The notes beneath the pieces are model-generated. The model saw only the letters and a program-made list of their open reading frames with translations, was not told the origin of the DNA and made no database searches. Position numbers and translations under genes: made by a program. A DNA stretch of 12,018 bases. Source: Stramenopiles sp. TOSAG23-2 (Eukaryota; Sar). The stretch spans positions 1 to 12,018 of the forward strand of contig LT649884.1 of assembly GCA_900128395.1 (NCBI GenBank). The letters are read 5' to 3'. Positions 1 to 6,016 of this stretch are shown piece by piece (within the stretch, counting starts at the first letter, position 1; the number at the start of each line of letters is the position of its first letter).

Positions 1-46
1 TCAAAATGGAAATTTCGGGAAAATTTGAATTTATTTTGGAAAGATA

Positions 47-78
47 GGGCGAATTACGGAATATTCCGTAATTCCCCC
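47..78. repeat. Long near-perfect palindrome (cruciform-capable)
   Basis: Positions 51-74 are a perfect inverted repeat with no spacer: the 12-base arm GAATTACGGAAT is followed at once by its reverse complement. Beyond a single C/C mismatch (50 and 75) three more G-C pairs form (47-49 with 76-78), giving 15 of 16 matched pairs. Its right arm also takes part in an alternative hairpin: TAATTCCCC (70-78 region) can pair with GGGGATAATTA (83-93), with one bulged base. Function is unknown. A regulatory site, a cruciform or a mobile-element end are all possible. Confidence 0.85.
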
Positions 79-141
79 GTTAGGGGATAATTAGAATAAT
101 AATAAATAAGCATGAAATTCAGTGAATAATGTGACAAATTA

Positions 142-149
142 TATATAAA
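142..149 (+). promoter_or_regulatory. Candidate TATA box for PAN2
   Basis: TATATAAA lies about 150 bases before the PAN2 ATG. The match is exact, but such strings are expected by chance in DNA this AT-rich, and the distance to the transcription start is unknown. Confidence 0.22.
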
Positions 150-270
150 CCATACACGCAAATATATGGTAGATACGTATACAAATAGATTACCATTCAA
201 GTGAAAAGATAATATAGTGTAGATATTAATTATTATCCCCTCCTTGTTGTTTTTTTAAAGAAATTATAAG

Positions 271-286
271 ATATATATATATATAT
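271..286. repeat. (AT)8 microsatellite
   Basis: Eight AT units lie directly upstream of the PAN2 start codon, within the presumed 5' UTR or core promoter. The tract is likely length-variable between strains. Confidence 0.85.
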
Positions 287-302
287 TACGACGACCTAAA
301 CC

Positions 303-3300
303 ATGGATCCATTCCAGTTGTATAATTCAATATTTGTATATGATCCAGTAGCTATTCTTAAATTTGATACTTTTTTAGAAATTTTAGTCGTAGGAACAAA
401 TAATGGTTGGATACGTGTTTTTGGTATGAAAACTTTAGAAATGCGAGCGTCATTCAGAGCTCATAATACAGCAGTACTTAATATAATATGTTCTAACTTC
501 GGTATATTTTCATTGTCAAACAATACTATAGCACTGCATACACATAATGGTTTGCCAGTTAGTGGTGGTGTATTTGCAAACTTAGCGGAAAACCTGTCGA
601 AACTAGAAATAGTGGAAAATAATTTAAAAGATAAGTTAGATACACCACTTGAATTCACCGATATTTGTTTTGATTCTTCGCAATTTGATCAGCAGCAAAG
701 AGCGCAGCGTTTGATAGCTTCGACCAATAGTAATTTATTATATGTTTTTGATTTAAATTTTGTAGGCATGAAAAGTAAAGATTCGACGCCTCATATTTTT
801 TCTACAGGTGATATTGGAAGTATAAAAGGTATTAGTTGTTTAAAGTATGCGGAACGGAAAAAATATTTATTGTGCGGAACGATGAATGGTCGATTATTGG
901 TCATTGATGGTGTTAAGATGCGCAAAGATAGTAAAACATATTCAATGATGAGCCAAAGTGGTCTTGTGCGCATATTAAAACAGGCCAATGTTTTGAGAGA
1001 GTATAATGCATTTCAAAATGAAGTAACTAGTATTGGTTTACAAAACGAGCAAGTTGTTATGACAGGATATTCAACTCGACAAATACATAAAAGTGCTTTC
1101 CAACAACAGCAAGACGCATTGCTGAAAGCAACGACAGGTGCAACGATCAAATCTGATTATCATGCAGATGTGCAAGTACAAATATTTGATTTGCGAAGGA
1201 TGACCCAATGTTTCCCGGTGCAATTTACATACCAAACTGCACCTGTGCAAGTGGATTTTTTACCTGAATCTAATTCTAAATGTTGCGCAATGGCAAAAAA
1301 TGGTACGTTATTGATATTAGATGCGACATATGATTTGTCACAAGCTGAAGTCTACCAAGGTAATCCCTCTGGAACGATCTCAACAACATTTGGTGTATCA
1401 TCAAATGGGCGTATCCTGGCAATTGGTGATAATGTTGGGGCCGTTCATGTATGGACAAATTACAACGAAAACGAGATTAATTTAAATCCTGAAGATGGTA
1501 TAAAAGCAACGTATTATGACCAACCATTAGCTGAATTACCGCAATTTTATGCACCTGATCCAGTATGTTCGATTCCACCAACACAGATTGTTCGTGGAGA
1601 TGGGCCACTGAATATGTTTGATTTAAATCAGGATGATGGTGTCCCAATGAAAGAACTTGGATTGGGAATTTATTCATATGAATCAAGTAGAAATGCCATA
1701 AACAGACCAGTTTTTGAAAGTGGTATGTCCTACTCACCTTCTTATTTGTTTTCAAATTTACCAAAAGGATTTCAGCAGACCTTGGCAACTATTAAAAAAC
1801 GTGCATTAGCCGTTAAACCTGAGGTGCTAGCAAAAGCTAATTTAGTTGATGGAGTGGCTTACATAGATGTAAATCATTTAACGACAGATAATGCTCCCGC
1901 TTTAACGGATATTTCTGGTAGTATATTGTATGGTAAAAATCAGCAATATATCATGTATGAAGCAGATTTGAGACATCAAGGCCGTGGTGGTGGTGGTGGT
2001 GAAGATAGTGTTATGGGAATGTACGATGATGTAGGAGAAGATTCATTGACGTATTTTTCTGCAGATGGAAAGCAAGTTCAAATACCACCTGAATCCGTTC
2101 GCTTTACAAATGGAGGATGGACAGGCAGTAAAATTGGACAAGGACTAGTTGGAGGTGGCTTGAATTTTAAATCAAAAACGGGAAAATATAACAATACTAA
2201 ATATGCTGGACTGGAAAATATGTTGGATAACTCGTATATTAACCCATTGATCGTGTGTTTTTATTTTTTAAAGCCAATTCGTAATTCTTTCATTGGTCAT
2301 TTGAGCCCATTAGATCCTTGTTTGACAGATGAGCTAGGTTTTGCGTTTCATATGCTGGATGCGATTTATCATGAAGAGATACTTGATAAATCTATTAGTT
2401 TATTAAATTTTCAAACTGCATTTCGACGTATTCCAGAGGCAGCTGCATTAGGTTTGTTGGAACCATCTAAATTAAATGTTCAGAGACGTATTGGCCACTC
2501 AACAAGATTTTTAATGCAGCACTTGATGAAGGAAATGCAAATTACCGAGGATAAATACAAAAATATCAACCAAAGACGCAATAATAATAATAACAGTAAT
2601 ACCAACAGCAACAGCAATAACAACAACAATCAATTTGTATCTGCATGTAAATTTGGTGGCAACGTTTTGGAAAAATTATTTGGTATGGAATTCCATAACA
2701 AAGATAAATCTTTAAGTGGATACGAAACGGATCGCTACACCACTTCTATGGTCGTTGATTTATTATCATTTAATGAAGCAGAAAAAATTATTGAAAACAA
2801 AGAATCAAACACAAATGCTAATACTGTTTCGGACAATACAGATACAGACAAAGTTACCGTGGAAGATGGCAAGGAAGAAGTTGAATCAACTGACAATACA
2901 ACTGTAATACCTCCTGTGACATATTCGTTTGCTGATAGTCTTCATAAAAGCATTACAAATACTGTTAGAGTTGCTAGGGCGTGGTGTGAAGGATCTAGAA
3001 AATATGAACCATTGAAAAAATTTAGGAGACCTAGACAGTTACCACCATTTTTATGCATTAATGTCGTACCAAGTGATGATGGTGGCAAAGATTCAAAACC
3101 AAATGATAATTGGTTACAAGGTTGGAGAGAAGAATCTATTGCTACTCAAGAGGATGGCAATGCAAAGGATGACAAACGATTTTTGCCTCAACGATTCAAA
3201 ATAGAGTTGTCTGATAGTAGATTATTCAATGAAACAACAAAAAGCGAGGAAAATAACGGTGTCGAGGTAATTCCTATACATAATGATGAAAGTTTAGAAG

Positions 3301-4394
3301 ACACGCTTAAACAATCGGGAGGTAAAAGCAACCTTGGAACTGACAAAGCGCGCATTTATGAGTTAGTGTCTGTAATATCATGCGTTACGGATCCATTGAA
3401 AAAACATAAAAATAAGAATCAACATTTGATATGTCATGTAAAAGTAGAAGATGAATCTAATAATAGAAAGTGGATGGTTTTCAATGATATTAAAATATCT
3501 ACTATCGATTCGAATGGCGGAGGCAAAGGTAACGACGAGGTTGCTACAGATGTCTTGAATCCACTTGACTTTCGACCAACTTGGAGAACACCATGTGTAC
3601 TGTTTTTCCGTTGCAGAGATTTTAATGCAAATGTGAATGAATATAACGACTCGCCTAGGATTAACATACCACGCAGTGTATTCCGTTCGCCTTCGCTAAC
3701 GTCGAAGCGCCAAAACCAAATGCAGCAACAACAACACCGGCGTACGTTTCGATCATTAGACGAGGGTGAAAACTTAACTCGTGGTGATTTAGTCGCAATT
3801 GATTGCGAATTTGTCTCAACTGGAGCAGAAGAATCGAAAGTTGATAGCAATGGGCGTAGAGTGGTAATGAAACCTAGCAAGCTTAGTCTTGCTCGTGTTA
3901 GTGTAACTCGGGCAAATGGTATACCATTTATTGATGATTACATATTAAAGACGGAGGCTGTAGTAGATTATTTGACCCGTTTCAGTGGTATCGTCCCTGG
4001 AGATTTAGACCCGAATACATCAAGGCATCATTTAGTCACTTTAAAAACTAGTTATTTGAAGTTACGCAATTTAGTTGATCAAGGTGTCACGTTTGTTGGT
4101 CATGGTTTAAAGAAAGATTTTAATATGATTAATATTCATGTACCAGCAGATCAAATTATCGATACTGTACATTTGTTTCACTTACCAGGCCAAAGAATGA
4201 TCGGATTAGCATTTTTAGTAAAACATTTATTAGGTGCAGGAATACAAGATTCAAGTCAAGGACACGATTCAATTGAAGATGCCCATGGTGCATTGCTGTT
4301 GTACAAAAAATATCGAGAATTAAAAATGAATGGCAAATTAGATGAGGTTTTGAAAAAATTGTATGAAATTGGGCATAAAAATCGATGGAAATAA
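303..4394 (+). CDS. PAN2: PAN2, catalytic subunit of the PAN2-PAN3 poly(A) deadenylase
   Basis: PAN2 with PAN3 shortens mRNA poly(A) tails in the cytoplasm. This 1363-residue protein shows the whole family layout. A WD40-type N-terminal region covers about residues 1-395 (DLRR at 296-299, VHVW ending near 384). A linker includes a Gly run (562-566). An inactive ubiquitin-protease-like domain starts at AGLEN (635-639), with Ser644 where active proteases have Cys. The C-terminal DEDDh exonuclease has D1167 and E1169 (IDCEF), D1272 (KKDF), H1321 and D1326 (HDSIED). The end, GHKNRWK, matches the family C-terminus, so it is complete. An Asn-rich run (760-776) and Q1141-1144 are low-complexity insertions. 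The zinc-binding Cys pairs of the animal protease-like domain are largely missing; C895 remains. The start has ideal context (ACCATGG) and an in-frame TAA two codons upstream. There are no introns. Confidence 0.96.
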   Translation: MDPFQLYNSIFVYDPVAILKFDTFLEILVVGTNNGWIRVFGMKTLEMRASFRAHNTAVLNIICSNFGIFSLSNNTIALHTHNGLPVSGGVFANLAENLSKLEIVENNLKDKLDTPLEFTDICFDSSQFDQQQRAQRLIASTNSNLLYVFDLNFVGMKSKDSTPHIFSTGDIGSIKGISCLKYAERKKYLLCGTMNGRLLVIDGVKMRKDSKTYSMMSQSGLVRILKQANVLREYNAFQNEVTSIGLQNEQVVMTGYSTRQIHKSAFQQQQDALLKATTGATIKSDYHADVQVQIFDLRRMTQCFPVQFTYQTAPVQVDFLPESNSKCCAMAKNGTLLILDATYDLSQAEVYQGNPSGTISTTFGVSSNGRILAIGDNVGAVHVWTNYNENEINLNPEDGIKATYYDQPLAELPQFYAPDPVCSIPPTQIVRGDGPLNMFDLNQDDGVPMKELGLGIYSYESSRNAINRPVFESGMSYSPSYLFSNLPKGFQQTLATIKKRALAVKPEVLAKANLVDGVAYIDVNHLTTDNAPALTDISGSILYGKNQQYIMYEADLRHQGRGGGGGEDSVMGMYDDVGEDSLTYFSADGKQVQIPPESVRFTNGGWTGSKIGQGLVGGGLNFKSKTGKYNNTKYAGLENMLDNSYINPLIVCFYFLKPIRNSFIGHLSPLDPCLTDELGFAFHMLDAIYHEEILDKSISLLNFQTAFRRIPEAAALGLLEPSKLNVQRRIGHSTRFLMQHLMKEMQITEDKYKNINQRRNNNNNSNTNSNSNNNNNQFVSACKFGGNVLEKLFGMEFHNKDKSLSGYETDRYTTSMVVDLLSFNEAEKIIENKESNTNANTVSDNTDTDKVTVEDGKEEVESTDNTTVIPPVTYSFADSLHKSITNTVRVARAWCEGSRKYEPLKKFRRPRQLPPFLCINVVPSDDGGKDSKPNDNWLQGWREESIATQEDGNAKDDKRFLPQRFKIELSDSRLFNETTKSEENNGVEVIPIHNDESLEDTLKQSGGKSNLGTDKARIYELVSVISCVTDPLKKHKNKNQHLICHVKVEDESNNRKWMVFNDIKISTIDSNGGGKGNDEVATDVLNPLDFRPTWRTPCVLFFRCRDFNANVNEYNDSPRINIPRSVFRSPSLTSKRQNQMQQQQHRRTFRSLDEGENLTRGDLVAIDCEFVSTGAEESKVDSNGRRVVMKPSKLSLARVSVTRANGIPFIDDYILKTEAVVDYLTRFSGIVPGDLDPNTSRHHLVTLKTSYLKLRNLVDQGVTFVGHGLKKDFNMINIHVPADQIIDTVHLFHLPGQRMIGLAFLVKHLLGAGIQDSSQGHDSIEDAHGALLLYKKYRELKMNGKLDEVLKKLYEIGHKNRWK
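2580..2630 (+). repeat. AAT/AAC-rich coding repeat (Asn tract in PAN2)
   Basis: A run of AAY codons interrupted by AGY and ACC codes for 17 residues of Asn, Ser and Thr (PAN2 residues 760-776). It sits inside the protease-like domain, probably in a surface loop. Mixed AAT/AAC codons suggest slippage followed by point change. Confidence 0.85.
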
Positions 4395-4530
4395 GACGGG
4401 GGGACACATGCAAAAGGAAAAAGAGAGAGAGAGAGAGAAAAGTAGAGTGTGCGTCTCGCGGTGAGCGTACAAAACTTAAAAATATGATACGTACGAGCGC
4501 GTATTAATTATTATTTTTCTTTTAATGATA
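4395..4530. other. Convergent 3' gap between PAN2 and kdsB
   Basis: Only 136 bases separate the two stop codons. The gap holds a polypurine stretch (4412-4442), a more GC-rich part (4443-4503) with short inverted matches such as ATACG/CGTAT near 4487-4505, and T-rich DNA next to kdsB. I see no AATAAA here on the PAN2 strand. On the kdsB strand an AATAAA (4561-4566) lies inside the end of its CDS. Confidence 0.6.
4412..4442 (+). repeat. Polypurine tract with (GA)8 mirror repeat
   Basis: Thirty-one consecutive purines contain (GA)8 at 4423-4438. Bases 4419-4441 read the same in both directions on one strand, a perfect mirror repeat of the kind known to form intramolecular triplex (H-DNA). It sits between two convergent genes, where it might slow polymerases; that role is inferred. 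Confidence 0.8.
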
Positions 4531-5385
4531 TCAAATCTCATCATTGCTTGTCATCAAAATTTTATTCGTCATCATTTGTTGCAATGTTTTGTATTGTTCA
4601 TATGTATCAATTCCGTGTATATGCTGTCCATCAACATTAACAACTTTTACTTTCCAATTTGCTTCAATTGCACGCAATTGTTCTAAATTTTCAAGGTTTT
4701 CCATAGATTCGGGATTATCTTTCGATTTTAAATTTGTAAATTCATACAAACGTTCAGGGCGATATGCATAAACACCTATATGATGATATTGTTGAGACAT
4801 CATTGACGTATTGTTTCCATCATTATCAATATCATAAAAAGGCTTTCGCGAGAAATTTATTGCATAATTGTTTTCATCATGATTATATTTACACTTTACA
4901 ATATTTGAATCACGAATCATTTTTAAATATTCATCATCATTATCTTTGCACTCCCGTATTGGTGTGACAATTGTTGCCATATCTGCGTTAATATCACTAT
5001 AAAAATAATTCAAACATTTCTCAACAGATTCCATAGATACAAATGGTTCGTCACCTTGAACATTGATAATACCATCCCACGGAAATTCTCTATTATAAGC
5101 GTCATAACCTTCGTTGACTAATGCATTTACCAATCGATCAGTACCCGATTTACAATTCGAATCAGTCAATACTGTCCGCACTAAATTATTATTTAAATAA
5201 TTTTTATTTACAATATTTAATATATCTTCACTATCACTTGCTACCCAAATATTACTAATTAAATTACATTTTTTTACTCTATCAACTGTACGTAAAATCA
5301 TTTCCCTACCACATATTTTCACCAAAGGTTTTCTCGGAAAACGCGTTGATTGTAAACGCGATGGGATAATAGCTAATGTTTTCAT
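4531..5385 (-). CDS. kdsB: CMP-Kdo synthetase (3-deoxy-manno-octulosonate cytidylyltransferase)
   Basis: The enzyme activates the acid sugar Kdo with CTP to give CMP-Kdo and pyrophosphate, for glycans containing Kdo. The 284 residues cover the full family length, slightly over the usual bacterial 250 or so. Visible motifs are the nucleotide-binding start IIPSRLQSTRFPRKPL (6-21), SGTDR (80-84), NVQGDEP (108-114, with the metal-binding Asp at 112), NFSRKP (177-182), HHIGVYAYR (201-209), LEQLRA (234-239) and GIDTYE (258-263, second conserved Asp at 260). The position that is usually Gly in LPGKPL is Arg19 here. The start is bounded by an in-frame TGA four codons upstream, so no N-terminal transit peptide is encoded unless an unseen upstream exon exists; plant homologs are reported as mitochondrial. 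It is convergent with PAN2 and divergent from the membrane protein gene. A bacterial origin by transfer is possible but not shown. Confidence 0.93.
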   Translation of the reverse strand: MKTLAIIPSRLQSTRFPRKPLVKICGREMILRTVDRVKKCNLISNIWVASDSEDILNIVNKNYLNNNLVRTVLTDSNCKSGTDRLVNALVNEGYDAYNREFPWDGIINVQGDEPFVSMESVEKCLNYFYSDINADMATIVTPIRECKDNDDEYLKMIRDSNIVKCKYNHDENNYAINFSRKPFYDIDNDGNNTSMMSQQYHHIGVYAYRPERLYEFTNLKSKDNPESMENLENLEQLRAIEANWKVKVVNVDGQHIHGIDTYEQYKTLQQMMTNKILMTSNDEI

Positions 5386-5466
5386 CTTGATACCTCATGT
5401 TATTATTCCATGGATTTATCTGTCTGATTTATATCTATATTAATATTGCTTCCTTTAAATTCTTAT

Positions 5467-5474
5467 TTTATATA
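5467..5474 (-). promoter_or_regulatory. Candidate TATA box for kdsB
   Basis: TATATAAA on the minus strand lies about 80 bases upstream of the kdsB start codon. It is an exact match but weak evidence in AT-rich DNA. Confidence 0.25.
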
Positions 5475-5654
5475 TAATATTTTCAAAAGATATATTTCTG
5501 CTCTGGTCTGGCTAAGGAAGGCTGTGGTGCTCCCTCTATTGTGCTGCTAGCTGGTGTTAAACGTACACAAGTACAAGAAATAGTAGTGTATAATATCTTG
5601 TTAATGTGAAAACTTTTTGATGTGCAGCCTTTTTTTTTACTTAAGTGTGCTGGT

Positions 5655-5678
5655 GTGCCAGTGTGCCAGGCGTGCCAG
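5655..5678 (+). repeat. Three GTGCCAG repeats
   Basis: GTGCCAG occurs at 5655-5661, 5663-5669 and 5672-5678, followed by the related GGCCAG at 5685-5690. Spacing is 8 and 9 bases, about one helical turn or less. This could be a cluster of protein-binding sites or part of a structured RNA; neither is proven. Confidence 0.7.
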
Positions 5679-5682
5679 CCCT

Positions 5683-5719
5683 AAGGCCAGTGTTATTATA
5701 GTGCTTTCTGGCCTTTTTT
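5683..5719 (+). other. Hairpin followed by T6
   Basis: AAGGCCAG (5683-5690) is the exact reverse complement of CTGGCCTT (5708-5715), giving an 8-bp stem with a 17-base loop. A run of six T (5714-5719) overlaps the end of the stem. In eukaryotes a stem plus T run can end an RNA polymerase III transcript, so an RNA gene ending here is conceivable. I see no clear A and B boxes or known RNA, so it is listed only as a structure. Confidence 0.5.
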
Positions 5720-5807
5720 CCAAGGTTTTTCTGTGGTACCTGTATCGTGTATTAACTGGAATTAGTGGCGGCTTTCCAGCTTTGCCACAGCACAGCAGGT
5801 TGCTCTT

Positions 5808-5846
5808 TTTATTTTTTATAGATTAAGTTTATTTTTTATAGATTAA
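5808..5846 (+). repeat. Tandem 20-bp duplication
   Basis: A 19-base unit beginning TTTATTTTTTATAGATTAA occurs at 5808-5826 and again at 5828-5846, one G between them (period 20). It is a recent-looking perfect duplication in the 5' region of the membrane protein gene. Confidence 0.85.
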
Positions 5847-5940
5847 AGATTGGACGTTATGCAACTTATCATAATAATCAAAAATACAACGTCAGGAGGA
5901 TTATAATAAATACAAGCACAACAAACAATCAGAATAATAT

Positions 5941-6009
5941 ATGCAGGAAGAAAAACGAGAAATTAAATACACACAACTTCCAGTAACCAACGCATTACCA
6001 TTTGATTAA
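5941..6009 (+). other. Upstream ORF in the leader of the membrane protein gene
   Basis: An ATG at 5941 opens a 22-codon frame (starts MQEEKREIK) that ends with TAA at 6007-6009, only seven bases before the main ATG at 6017 and in another frame. If the transcript begins upstream, ribosomes would meet this ORF first and it could reduce or regulate translation. The ATG context is ordinary (A/T before, C after), and the transcript start is unknown. Confidence 0.35.
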
Positions 6010-6016
6010 AACCAGA

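Larger units (their letters stand above)
1..302. other. 5' intergenic region upstream of PAN2
   Basis: No convincing gene is seen here. Frame 1 is open from the window edge to a TAA at 88-90, followed by AATAAA at 101-106, so the edge could be the tail of an upstream + strand gene, but the peptide matches nothing I recognise. The region holds the palindrome at 47-78, a candidate TATATAAA at 142-149, and an (AT)8 run at 271-286 just before the PAN2 start. GGGGATAAT at 83-91 has an exact inverted copy, ATTATCCCC, at 232-240. The rest is AT-rich DNA that probably contains the PAN2 promoter and 5' UTR. Confidence 0.6.
5386..6016. other. Divergent intergenic region between kdsB and the membrane protein gene
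   Basis: About 630 bases should hold both promoters. The kdsB-proximal part (5386-5500) is AT-rich, with TATATAAA on the minus strand at 5467-5474. From about 5500 to 5800 the DNA becomes GC-richer (32 of 60 bases are G or C at 5641-5700), with GTGCCAG repeats and a hairpin. It returns to AT-rich DNA with a tandem duplication (5808-5846) and a leader carrying an upstream ORF (5941-6009). A 69-codon frame at 5617-5826 begins at TTG and has no family resemblance, so I do not call it. Confidence 0.6.

Noticed and set aside
6-47. Short ATG-to-TAG frame at the left edge as a separate small gene
   Set aside because: Only 13 codons, no family resemblance; another frame across the same bases is open for longer.
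3434-3880. 148-codon minus strand frame inside PAN2
   Set aside because: It lies entirely opposite the PAN2 exonuclease region, whose catalytic motifs prove the + strand frame.
5617-5826. 69-codon + strand frame in the divergent intergenic region
   Set aside because: It begins at TTG with an ATG next, has a hydrophobic, repeat-derived product and runs through the hairpin and tandem repeat; no sign of coding constraint.
5500-5830. Known tRNA, U4, U5 or U6 gene in the GC island
   Set aside because: Compared by eye with remembered conserved segments on both strands; no cloverleaf, T-loop GTTCGA or snRNA core was found.
6002-6016. Extended N-terminus of the membrane protein from TTG at 6002
   Set aside because: A TTG start is not expected in a eukaryotic nuclear gene, and ATG at 6017 has a favourable A at -3.
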